From NCBI RefSeq assembly GCF_963576615.1, contig NC_088711.1, positions 63,087,248-63,151,247 of the forward strand: a stretch of DNA of 64,000 nucleotides, written 5' to 3'. Positions within the stretch are counted from its first letter, which is position 1. The number at the start of each line of letters is the position of its first letter. Source of the DNA: Watersipora subatra. Taxonomy: Eukaryota > Bryozoa > Gymnolaemata > Cheilostomatida > Watersiporidae. The notes beneath the pieces are model-generated. The model was not told the DNA's origin and searched no databases. It saw only the letters and a program-made list of their open reading frames with translations. This document shows, one piece after another, positions 36,000-47,300 of the stretch. Position numbers and translations under genes: made by a program.

Positions 36000-36866
36000 T
36001 ACAATGAGATAACATAGTTGATAATGAAATTATTGATAGCATTTCGGAGCAACTCAAGACAATAAATTGTCCAAACAACATTTTGTAAAAAAGCTAATAT
36101 TCTGAGTAAATAACTTTAGTGATAGGGTTTAAAAGCTCTTTACAACCTCAAACTATTCCATAGTGATTGGTTTGCTATTCACAGATCAAATAAACAATAC
36201 TCCTTAAGATTTACAATAATAATATATGTTTGATGATTTACAAAGCAAGCTCCAAAGCAATAATCGCAGAGACTTTTACCAATGTAAAAACCACCTTAAT
36301 AGCATTGCTTATAATTTCTCAGCTCCCTGCTGCTACAGTAAATAATTAAGATAAACTGCAACAATCTTTATAAAAGTGTTATTATGTATAAAGAGGTTTT
36401 CCGTCATTACTGTGGTAAATGCTTACCCTGTTGTAGCTTTTAATACATGCTTTCATGTGCGGCTAAAGTTGAACAGCTTTTAAAATACCGTATATTGCAC
36501 GATCGAGAGAGAAACCAACGCACGTGGTTAATAAAAGCCATAGCTTGATCGAATCAAAATCATCTTATTACCATAAACCAATTACGTCAGGTATGAAGCG
36601 ATTACCAATGAAACTCGCTCAAAATGTCACGTGACAGCAACGTGGTTTAATTGCGCTCGCAGCGCGCTGTTTCGCAAAGTTCCCGTACAGCTGTGGAACT
36701 ATACGGCTCTGGTTTGTAGTACAAACTTTGTACTACAAGCGTAAATGACATTTACAACTACAAGCGTTGTAAATGTTTTAGTCTGTTACGATGGTAGATT
36801 TATACGTATGCTTTTAAAATATTTGTAGAATTATTTTTTCTAAACATTTTCCGTCGTGCACCGTGC
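36000..36866. other. Sequence upstream of the GH31 coding start
   Basis: No ORF or homology seen. It is relatively CpG-rich around 36600-36720 (gcgctcgcagcgcgctg), with a short palindrome tagtacaaactttgtacta near 36716. It could hold the GH31 promoter and 5' UTR exon, but nothing defines a start site. Confidence 0.3.
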
Positions 36867-36874
36867 TTTTGATC

Positions 36875-37688
36875 AATGATATACAGCCCAAAAGGATAGC
36901 CGACGGCTATCATATGGGCGGGGTTTAATTATGGAGCTCTATTAGGATTGTGCTAACCTGGGTTTCAAAGCAAACACAACTCTCGCGGGGCGGTCGCGTT
37001 GCCTTGTTAAGTTTTAGAAAACACGAATCGCTGTTATCGTTTCATTAGCTTATTCAGCCATTAGACCCCGCGGGTCACAATAGCAAACATTGAATTTCTG
37101 CAATGTAGGGGTAATACCTAACCAAAATAATGTATCTAATCAAAATAAAACATTTCAAATTACCTACTTTTAGTAATTTTAAAATTAGTAAAGATCGTAG
37201 TATATGCCTAAAGTTGAATATAATTACCCGAACAATGGCATTTTTTTTCTAGTTTTTGATTAATATTTTGCCACTCGTAATATAAAATGACAAAGTCTTT
37301 CATCGGTTTCACATTGTTTTACCTTGCCAATAAGATGGGACAGCAGGCAAAGCTGTGCAGTGTAGTTTTCATACTCAAAATCTAATGCAAAACCGAATTT
37401 GAGCTATTTTACGATTGTGACTATTAATATCACGAATGCTTGTGAATGGCAACTGACTGATCATAACGGTGACAATATTGGGATACTATATTTATTTGAC
37501 AAAAAAATGAATTCAACAGATAAGTAAAACAACCGCTATAGTTCATAATATTCGTAAATTTACGAGGTGCTTTATTCAGCATATTTGTTTGTTCGGGTGC
37601 CGTGTTCGGGTTAATCCCAACAGAGCTTCATCATTAAACCCCGCCCATATGAGCGCCGTCGGCTATCCTTTGGGGCTGTATATCATTG
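36875..37688. mobile_element. Inverted-repeat element with aatgatatacag ends, long copy (814 bp), 8-bp target duplication
   Basis: Flanked by ttttgatc at 36867-36874 and 37689-37696. Inverted ends start aatgatatacagccc and continue with imperfect gatagccgacggctat and gggcggggtttaat blocks, roughly 60 bp in all. No transposase ORF. The 8-bp duplication is typical of hAT-type transposition. Two much shorter relatives lie at 48199 and 50692. Confidence 0.85.
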
Positions 37689-37869
37689 TTTTGATCTATC
37701 AACAAACACTGGTCAGTGCCTCAGTGGTCATGGATTAGAGACTGGTCATGGATTCGAGACTGGCCGACGTTGCATTTGCCTTGCTTTTGAAACTACATGT
37801 ATAAGCAAAAGTAGCCTCAAGCTTTCAAATACCAGAATGATATTTCTTAACTATAATGTATCTGTTTTA

Positions 37870-38082
37870 TGATCACTCACCACGTTTTCACTAGCTTTAA
37901 GCGGGAAGAATAATGCTCTCCTATACACCTTTGTATATACTTAGGGACCTCGATAAGCTGACAAAGCTATATAATCCTGCAAGCCTGTGTAAGAGGCTTT
38001 GCCTCTTAAAGCTGATCGGGTTTCCTTAGCCCAAGTGCCTGAAACATAGTCAGACTTGCAAGAGACGCCTGCATATACAACA
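37870..38082 (-). repeat. LTR (3' relative to element coding strand)
   Basis: Matches 40938-41145 throughout, sharing atgctctcctataca, cttagggacc and gtaagaggctttgc. TG...CA ends (tgatcactc...tacaaca). Confidence 0.8.
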
Positions 38083-38666
38083 TGCCATTTTTAGGCCAAG
38101 GGTACTAGGTACCCTTTTTGGTTCTAGGTACCTTTTTTAGCCCTAGGCCACTATTGGTAAACATGGGTTTTACCACCGCCAGGAATCATGTTCGGAAGCA
38201 ACAAGCTTCCGATGCAGTATCTGATACGCATGTATACTATCCTCTATTACACTAATAGGGCCTGCAGTCATCATGAGCTCGCCAAGGTGTTAGTCACACT
38301 GGGAGCGGGAGAAGTTAGCAAGCTTACCCAAGGTGTTAAATGGGAACATGGCAATCATACATGAGTATTAAGATAGCCTGTGAACCAGATGTTAACCTTG
38401 TACTAAATTCAAAATTGGCCTTACCTGTGTGGGTTGGGTCATCTTCTTCCTATACTTACTCTCCCGTCTATAGTAGCTCCCGCTAGCCTAACCTGTTGTC
38501 TTCAGCTCTAACCCGCAAGTTCTGAGTACATGCCTGTTTTTTTTCATCTGCTCATGCATTTTCTAGGCATTCAGGCCACTCTCTCCTCTTACCGACATCA
38601 TCGGGTTATCTGAGTCATACGGAGGGTAGATCCTAAATTCCTCCTCAGAGCCTGACTCCTCTCCTA

Positions 38667-39335
38667 TCATGCATCTTGTGCCTCCATCTCTTTAGCCCAA
38701 GAAGTCTTTTCTTGAGCTACCATGCCACCTGTTGTGGCATGGCTAATCTCATTAGCCATGCCATCTGTATAGGCTGCTGTCGAAACAGTATCCTCTGCAC
38801 CTCCCTTATTTGAGGTGTAGGGAGCTAAGTGAGCCTTCTCGCCAACAGACAGCTGGTTGTCTGTAGGTAACTTTACCTTAGACTGAGTAGCGGGTCGCTT
38901 AGCGTATTTCAGAACTTTGTCCTTCAGAATGCCCAAGTTTGCCAAGGCATCCTGTACCTCCTGCTTATTCTCTATCTCCAACCGAAGCTGGCACTCATCA
39001 ACCTCTACAGCTGCAATGGCTTTCCTGTACTGTTCCTCAATTCTCAACCTGTGCTCGACAAAGGTGTGTTTGCGCTGTTGGATGATCTCATGTGACATAA
39101 AACTTGACTGAACTTTATTAAGAAAGCTGCTCACCTGATTCATGAAAGGTTGAAGCTTACCCTGAGCTGCCTCTGCGTAGATGGTGCTACGAGCATGCAT
39201 TTTTGTTTGCGGACCAGCTCCTTCTGAGCTAGTGCTATCCCTCATTGATACCTTTTCTGGTCGACCTTCATTCCTGTCCTTCCCATCTCTGGGACCTTTA
39301 CCTTTTCTATCATTTTTATTCACCAAGTTTGGCAA
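38667..39335 (-). CDS. 222-aa ORF in the position of pol, with coiled coil
   Basis: Intact frame in an otherwise decayed element. N-terminus Lys/Arg/Gly/Asp-rich (KNDRKGKGPRDGKDRNEGR), then a helical, probably coiled-coil middle (HTFVEHRLRIEEQYRKAIAA, ECQLRLEIENKQEV), then a Thr/Ala-rich tail. No reverse transcriptase or integrase residues. It could be a structural accessory protein or captured host sequence. I do not recognise it. Confidence 0.45.
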   Translation of the reverse strand: MPNLVNKNDRKGKGPRDGKDRNEGRPEKVSMRDSTSSEGAGPQTKMHARSTIYAEAAQGKLQPFMNQVSSFLNKVQSSFMSHEIIQQRKHTFVEHRLRIEEQYRKAIAAVEVDECQLRLEIENKQEVQDALANLGILKDKVLKYAKRPATQSKVKLPTDNQLSVGEKAHLAPYTSNKGGAEDTVSTAAYTDGMANEISHATTGGMVAQEKTSWAKEMEAQDA

Positions 39336-39353
39336 CTTGCCATCTAAAAGATG

Positions 39354-39539
39354 TCAATATAGATCAGCAGTAATAGATCTAGGAGGCAACAATGTAACTG
39401 GCTTATAACCTTTCCTACATAATGCATTTAAAACAGCTAATAATTTTAACTGCCTCAACTCATTTACGCCCAAGAAATTTTTGCTCAATCCTTTTATAAC
39501 ATGAACCTCAGTGACCATAGATCTGTATCTACTTCTCAA
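39354..39539 (-). pseudogene. Retropepsin (aspartic protease) tail fragment
   Basis: VTEVHVIKGLSKNFLGVNEL followed by RQLKLL matches the C-terminal end of gypsy-type proteases, where VIKGL..xLLG precedes the ALxL helix. The catalytic DSG/DTG part is not readable in this frame. It lies downstream of gag, as expected. Confidence 0.6.
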
Positions 39540-39552
39540 CTGAACCTCTGCT

Positions 39553-40680
39553 TTATACTCCTGTCACTTTGGCTACTGCTACTTCTATCACAGTGGTACC
39601 TGTTAAGATCTTGTCTCCGGGTGTCCTCAGAACTATTCCTAGTGCAGTCAATACTAGCATGACCTTTCCTATTGCAAGTAAAGCACTTAGCAGTAGGACA
39701 ACTGCGAAGTCGGTGCTGTCAACTACCACAGTTGTGACATTTATCACTCAGGTGAAAGCTCACCCTTAGATCTAGTGCGCCAATTATCTCTATTAGCACT
39801 AGAAGACCGACTAGAGTTTTTATATCAGCTCCTATATTTATGTCTAGTAGACTCATGACCTGAAGATCAACACCCAACCTTGGGGCACCTATTCTTAGAA
39901 CTATTATCATAATAGCCCTTACATTCCTTCTGAGAAATTCTATGAACTTCTGCACCTTCACTAAAGTAACGACTAGCGCTTCTAGTTTTATTTTTATATT
40001 GTTTAGAAACAATGGCCGCTACTTGTGAAACCTCAGTACAACTAGCTTTAGCCTTAGCATCTTTTAGTACTGCTTCTAAATCACGAGCAGGTTGTGTAGC
40101 TCTGAGAGTATCAGATAATCTTCCCCAATCTAAATCTCTTTCCTGCATCAATTGCCTATGTAGCTTTGACTCTCCAAGTCCATTAACAGTTATCGCAAGA
40201 GCAAAATCTTCCATTTTATCATCTCCAACAAAATCTAAATTCTTGCCGAGTTTTTCTTAACATATAACTGCTTTCATTTTCATCACATGCTTGAGAACAA
40301 GTAACAAATTTCGTAGTCCAAACGTATACTGTCTCTTCCCCACCATAAATTCTTGTTATGTGTTTCATGGCCTGCTCATAAGTAGAATCATGAAACTCTA
40401 AACTAAATCCTACAAATTGTAAAGCCTCGCGGCCATCCTTACCTATAGCATTCAATAGCGCAAGCAGTTTAATGCGACCGCTAGAATTATTCTGACCTCC
40501 TTCAGCCTTACCTATTTGCAGAGTGATAAGTTCTACACATAAACCCAATTCTGATAACCTAGACTTACAAGAATTAACTGCATCACTAGATTTGATAGCT
40601 AACCTAGGGAAATCATTAACATTGAACTTGAATGCAGCCATCGTTAAAAATAACGAAAGCGCCTCTACCACGATCACCAA
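39553..40680 (-). pseudogene. gag: Broken gag of the LTR element (capsid plus zinc-knuckle nucleocapsid)
   Basis: Begins MAAFKFNVNDFPRLAIKSSD after upstream in-frame codons. The capsid-like part is in one frame to about 40225, then shifts by one base into the frame with MEDFALAITVNGLGESKLHR. The nucleocapsid has two CCHC knuckles: CHNCG..QHRLRSC, interrupted by a TGA at 39719-39721, and CFTCNRKGHASIDC, intact. At least one frameshift and one stop make it a dead copy. Capsid-like Gag followed by two CCHC boxes is the usual order in gypsy-type elements. Confidence 0.8.
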
Positions 40681-40937
40681 CTAGTAGTATACAAACACTT
40701 ACCCTCGCTCTTCTTGAAACGAATAGGTAACCAATTTCTGTAACACAATTCACTGAAAACTTATCTTTACACCACTCTCAAATGTCAACATGACTATTCG
40801 AATATTAAACACATTACACTGTATCACTCTTCCTTACACCACTCTCTCCAAATTCTACATGACAGTTCGAGTACTAAACACTGTCAATACTATCACTTTC
40901 TCCTGCAAACCAAGTTTGCTTATGAAGCCATGCTTTA

Positions 40938-41145
40938 TGATCACTCACCATGTCTTCACTAGCTAGAAGCAGGAAGAAGAATGCTCTCCTATACATCTTT
41001 GCATATGCTTAGGGACCACAATAAGCTGAAAAAGATACATAATACTGCTAGCTTCTGTAAGAGGCTTTGCTTCCCAAAGCCGATCTGCTTTCCTTAGCTT
41101 AAGTTCCTGAAACATAGGCATGTGAGAGACGCCTGCATATGCAAC
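40938..41145 (-). repeat. LTR (5' relative to element coding strand)
   Basis: Partner of 37870-38082 with about one difference per six to eight bases. Gag starts about 260 bp inside it on the minus strand. Confidence 0.8.
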
Positions 41146-41149
41146 TATT

Positions 41150-43860
41150 TAAATTAATGAGGCATAGTATTTTACGAAAGAGTTTTTTTTATGGGTTCCG
41201 AGAAAATAGTCGATATTTTGCCTAAATATATTGACTAGAATCAATTAAATAGAAGAAACCTATAGCCTAGAAGGTTATAGGTCTGTATTCTTTTAGAAAC
41301 CTAGAAGGATATAGCTCACACAATGTTGTTTTAGCGCATAAATTAAGGAAATTCTTTTTTGGGTCAGTGATTTATCTTTTGGATTTGTCTGTCAAACCAT
41401 GTTGCTATCTACTTTTGATTGTTGGCGGTTATTTTGGAGCCTAGCCTCAGATCTCTCATGGTACTGGGTAGGAGACTGCTATAGTATATCTAGATTGGCA
41501 TGCATATTGATACGAATTTCTGTCATTAACCAGTTCCCCATACGGGAGGACAGGGTTTGGTGACTAATTTATTTTTGCTTTTATGTAGCTAGAGCTCTAG
41601 ATCTGTCTGAACTCCTGTAATAGTTGGCTAATGACTGGTTGCTGAAATTCGCAGCATTTCAATACCCACACACTTTGATGTTACCCATGTTTACTTCTAC
41701 TGCTTAGCAATTAGCTATAACTTCATCATTACGGCTGAATAGTTTTTGTATACTTGGCCATTTAAATGTCCCAACCTCAACTATATATGATGATTATGTC
41801 TGAATTAAAATTCAGGAGGCAAATACCATTTTTCATATATGTTAATACAATCTCTGCAGATTGCATTATTCCATAAACAATTTTTCGTGATTAGTTGAAT
41901 ATTCGTCTCAGGTTTAGAGTTGATTCAATAGAATATGGTCATATGTACTTAGAAATGCAAAAAAGGTAGTAGCCAACACGGGTCTCTTAAAAAACTCCTC
42001 TAAAACACTCATCTCCAAGAACACTGATTTTTAAAAATGGTCATCACTCTTGCATCCTAAATTAAATCCTACTGGATCAGCTTGAAGTAGATTTAAACGA
42101 ATTGCTGATCATTAATACATCGTAAAACAAATGCTTGTTCAACGCAGGCCTAATGAAGCACTCTTTTCTAATCATACCAGACATTTGCTACCATGCATTA
42201 TTTCTTATTTTTGCAGTATTTGGTTTTAACTAGTTGTTAGCTGATAGTCCAGTCGGGATTTTGTATTTTCTACTGACTTTTTTGGTCTCGATGAATATTC
42301 TCAAGGATGTGATATAAAATTTGCTCTGAAAAGAAGATATCTTTAGAACTAAAATAGGAGTAAACGTACAAGCCACTCCATATGGATTTTTTTAACTACA
42401 GAAGGTTTTGATAAATTGTGCAACAAAACTAGAAACTAAACTCGAATCTTCTAAATGACTCAATACAGGCTTGGTGGTTGGTAACTCAACCTTGGCGTGT
42501 GAAGTTATCTGCTCCAATATTTGTTGTCATGCTGAAACCGTTGCATGTTCCATCACATTTTCTTATCAGAATAAATTGTGTTTGGTTTAATTTCTTTAAC
42601 TGTTGGAAACCTAATGGTAAATACCTCAGAAGGCTATTTGTAGCTAAAGAACAAAAGTATTATATATAAAACTGTAAAAAACTGAATTGAAAATCTACAT
42701 TGTAAGTAAGAAATTAAACCAAGTATATGTAACTGTAACTGAAAAACTAATTAAACCGAGTAACTGTCAATGAAAAAAGGTTTTCATTGACAGTTACTTT
42801 AATTGCAAGACAAAGTGACAATATCTATATTCGATAGATATTCTCACTTTGTCAAGTTAATCACACGTTTATTTTTTCTTTTTAAAATGATGATAAGCCA
42901 ATGATGAAAGCATTATTCATCATTGCACAAAGTAATTAAAAAATTATCGGGGAAAGTTAAACATGCTAACTTGGTAAGTGTCATAGACCTACTGTTGAAG
43001 TTGCTCACTTTGCTACATTTGTTGCCAGGTTCGAAACTTGTGCTCAAAACTACTAGTTGCTGACCTATGCTGCTGTATATTTAAAATAGATTGTATACAG
43101 TAAGTTTAATTTTGTTAGCATTGTGAAACCTATCTTTAGACATTGTAAAAATAAATATTAAATACATTATACAGATGAACGTTTACCTATGATCCCCTCA
43201 ACATAAAATTACTCCAACATACAATTTAAAGCTCATCAAATACATGCTTGTACTTGACTGTACCTTGGCTGTAGGGATTTTCTGTGAATGACTTTCAGAG
43301 TTTCACTAATCATTACAGTTTTGTAAATAAAAGTACAGAGGCAGGTAAAAATTTAGTATAAAAAATATATCTAAAATAATACAAAACATGAAAACAAACT
43401 TAGTTGAGACTTTATCTAGTCTTAAATAAGGCAAGTTACGCACATACGCATCTCTATCACTGAGCATGTAGGTACTTTTTTTTCATATCTCCATGATAGT
43501 TGTCCTGTGTGTCAGTCTCATCAACAACCCGGTCCTTTTTTAAATATATCACTCTTGGTCGCAATAGGTGAGCTGAGGTTATTAAAATGTCTGTCAATGT
43601 TTGCTTCGAGGTAATATTTTGGGCAAACTTACATTTTAACAACCCGCTGTTTAAGTTACTTTAATATTTTCTTTTAAACCTTTACTCATCTGCTCCGGTG
43701 CTGGTCTACAATCAAAACCTCTTTGTACCAAGATTTATTTCTTGTTGTTTTCATTATTGGTTTTCTTTAAATATAACCGTTAAGCCATATGACCTTTGAA
43801 CCATCTGACCTTTGAACCATATGACCTTTAAACCATATGACCAACATCTATACCTCGTAA
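41150..43860. other. Intergenic stretch without genes
   Basis: Apart from the hairpin pair at 42760-42853 and four copies of a 16-bp repeat (gacctttgaaccatat) at about 43789-43845, no coding or repeat structure was recognised. Confidence 0.5.
42760..42853. repeat. Two adjacent long hairpins
   Basis: The first is a perfect inverted repeat: gtaactgtcaatgaaaa, a 4-nt loop, and its complement (42760-42797). Eleven bases later gacaaagtgacaatatctat pairs with 42834-42853 with one mismatch and a short loop. No gene nearby. Confidence 0.85.
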
Positions 43861-43869
43861 CTCCCAAAA

Positions 43870-44310
43870 CCTGTAGCGCTTCTGATAGTTTCTTATATGG
43901 TTACTTCAGTTAAAATCAATTGTTATTATAACTCCTAAATTTTTAATACTAACATGATTTGAAACCACATTGCTCAGTCGGTATTGGATGCTACGAACAT
44001 TGACTACTTTGGTGGTACCAAAAGTTATAATAGAGCATTTAGGTGTATTAAAAGACTTTGCCTAGCTTTCTAAAATATTTCTATCTTTCTGAGAAATATC
44101 AATAAAGGAAGAACTGGTGATTGGATAGTGCATTAATGCATCAACTCCATACAGCTTTATACTAGAAGTTAACACATGACTGATGTCATTGATATACATG
44201 TAAGGTGAGAAAGAGTGCTGGTCCAAGGACCAAGCCATGAGGCACTCCAAACGTAAATGCCAAATGTAAGAAAGTGCTATCACCATGAACAGTGTAAACT
44301 GTCGATGGCT
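43870..44310 (-). pseudogene. LINE reverse transcriptase fragment (jockey/CR1-like)
   Basis: Across two frames the minus strand reads TFGVPHGLVLGPALF, YINDISHVLTSSIKLYGVDA (active-site YxDD decayed to YGVD) and SIKNLGVII..DFN.SNHIRN. These are palm and thumb landmarks of non-LTR reverse transcriptases in the right order. It is broken by a frameshift and stops. Confidence 0.75.
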
Positions 44311-44384
44311 TATGGAGAGCATCACGCCGGCCAAATGTATGATATTTATTAAGTCTGTTTATCTGTTGCCAGCCCTAGTCCAAG

Positions 44385-47300
44385 ATGGATGAAAGAAGAT
44401 GCATAATTGTTGAGCCATTTTACGGAGGCTCTCATAAGCAGCTGTTAAATACTGTGTTTGGTGATGTAAGCTCTCGGCCATACACCTCCATATATACTCT
44501 ACCTGCCAAAAAATGGCACTGGAAGGCTAGGACCTCCGCTCTGTATTTCTCACAGCAGGTAAGACTTCTATATTCTGTGACTAATTCTACCATGGACTTG
44601 CAAGATCTTTCCATATGTCTCAATGAGTAGTGTTTTTACTCGCTTAGTTGGCTCAGCTACAGTTTGGGCAACACTGGCATCTTGTTGGAGGTTAGCGGCT
44701 CAGGGTATCGTGCTAACTAGATGTGGCAGGTGCTTGGCCGTCACCATTGTTTATTTTACTATAGAAAAAGTTTTCTGGTCTTTTACGATTATGAGTCTGT
44801 AGAAGCTGGCTATATCAGCTCCTTGTCATCCTATAGTAGTTAGAGAGCTTGTTTAGCAATCAATGAGGTGATCTTGATATTGTTATCAAAAAGGATTCTT
44901 TCTTAATTGTCTATATGCCTCAACCCTACCAATATAAAGCCATTCTCTCCTATTTAGGGGTATAGCAAGAATGTCGAGATTAAGATATTTGTTAACAGAG
45001 TTAATATGTTAAGATGTTAACAGAGTCTATTATTGTTTATTATTATCATTATTTTATTATTACGTTATTATAATAAAAACGATTTTCTGTCTGAATAAAA
45101 TGAGCATCCCCAAACCTTTGCATATGAGTTGGAGTTATCTGCTTCTGGTTTTCATAGAAGAATCAAAATTATGCTTTCACGCTGTTTATTATTACAGATA
45201 CCTTTAGTAGAAAAGGGATCTACAAACACTACCATTTTTGCTAGCTCTGTCCTTAACCTAGCAGAGCTAGTAGCCCTCAGACCAGATTTAGCTGCTTGCA
45301 GGAAGCTCCTCTATTTTCATGAGAATCAGCTTCAATATCCTCTGCAGAAGTCTCAGCAACGAGATTTTCAATATGGTTACAATCAAATTCTGTCAGGGTA
45401 CGTCACAGTTTGTCCTCGTTTATCTTTCTTTCCTACCTACTTCAAAATTGTTTCACATTCTTGGTTCGATTTCTTCAAGTTACGGCTTTATATGCTCATT
45501 TAAATATTTAATATTTTACGACTTTGGGATTACAATAGTAGTAATAGTAGTAGTTTATTTGGAACGCTTAATAAATTAATATTAAGTGTGAAATCTTTCT
45601 ATAGTATAATTTGCTATGAAAGTTTAGATAAAACTTGAGACACCTCTTTCTTTTCGGTAGCAATAATAATAATAATAATAATACAACCAATAGAGCTATT
45701 TGTGCTGTATTTATATATTCTTGTGAATGAATCTGTGTTTTGCTTGCCGTAATGTTAAGTGAGGTTTTAGCCAAGTTTGCCAAACTGAATGTTATTAGAA
45801 TAACAGATCTTATATATCTGTAGTCAATGAGCCGTAAACGTAAAATTACATAATTAAATACCAGAGTATAACTACACAGTGTAAATATCATGGTATTTAC
45901 TTAAATAGTCCCTCTTTGAAGTACTATTTGAAGCTGCAAGAGTCAACATTACTATTAGGTCAGGGATGAGAGTCTTACTATTTCTTAGCACCAACTATAG
46001 CAAATGTCTGGACTGGGTGTTTTTGTTAAATACTTGCACTTGTCACTGCAGAATAGCTGAAAACAAAGCTGGCATTTTTCCATTTGGGTTTCTTATGACA
46101 GAACTCTCTCTTTCATGCAGATCAGCTGTTATAAATAGCTTTCTATTCACGTTACTCTTCACACTATATATTATTGTTAATATATATCAACAAAGATAAT
46201 ATATAATATGCGAAAAAAAGTGGCTGGAAGCAAATATAAGCAGAATTTATTAATTTTATTAAAAGCTCCATTGATTTGTTGAGCACTTTCCTTTTATTTA
46301 ATTTTTAAAATTATACCAACTTATCTGTCATATCTTTATTTATTACAGGCTTGTCGCGGATATTAATCTCTTCAATTCTCGGTACAACATGGAGTCCTTC
46401 TTAGAGAAGATACCATCATTCCTTAAAACTGTTCCCGATGGAAGGGCTGATGCCCAGCAGATTGTGGAAACCTTGAGGATAAAAAGCAGGCTGCTATATT
46501 TTGCTTTGGATTTGCCCCCTCTTGATAACTACCTTTCCATTAGCAAAGGTGATGTCTTGCATATCGTCTGGCCTCATAGATGGTAAACTGACTCATTCTG
46601 GCTGTGAATATACTTGACTATTGTCACCGTGTTATAAAACAAATTCTTTTTTTAATTTGGCAATTTCACATGTTTTGGTTTTACTGACTTGTTGGTCATG
46701 GTAGAGATTTTGGGTTTGACCAATGACCTTAAAGCACATAAATTACATAATTTTTTTATTATATATTTCAATACATCAGAGTCTTGGCTTTCGAATGAGC
46801 CTATATTCAATACACAAAGAATAATAGAACTATGAAAAACAGGGTGTCAAAAGTATGTCCTGCAAAAAAAAACACTTGGTTCAGGTTCTCAAAATGTGAT
46901 GTCACAATTATTATTTAGCCTTAGGTAGTCGATCCTTTTCGCTGCCATTGAGGCTGCGCTTTTCTGTGACAATCGGTGCTGTTAAACCCAGAGAGCGCGA
47001 ATAATAAATTAGGATTCTAGATAATCAACAATGCCCGGGATTGTGCTAATGCCAGACCAAGACAAACACATGTTCTGGGTTAATTAATTATGCTTCAATA
47101 AATGTACTGTCGTTGATAAAGGTAATGAAATCACATCGATTAAATTCTGACCTGCGGTTGCATGGCACTAGGACTATATGTCAATCGCACTTTCGCGAGA
47201 TCAAGCAATGCTTGAAACTAATTAGTCTCAGCCGCCGACCCTCAACAACACAATAAAATGAGAGGGTTAGTGCATAATATCATCGGGAAAACATAATATG

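Larger units (their letters stand above)
37870..41145 (-). mobile_element. Degenerate LTR retrotransposon with gag but no polymerase
   Basis: Two direct repeats of about 210 bp (37870-38082 and 40938-41145), both beginning tgatcactcacca and ending near gcctgcatat, differ at roughly 15-20% of sites and bound a 3.3-kb unit. Coding sequence runs on the minus strand: gag, two zinc knuckles, a protease tail, then a 222-codon ORF. No reverse transcriptase, RNase H or integrase motif was found. The gag and protease remnants resemble Ty3/gypsy-class elements. No clean target duplication seen. Confidence 0.8.
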
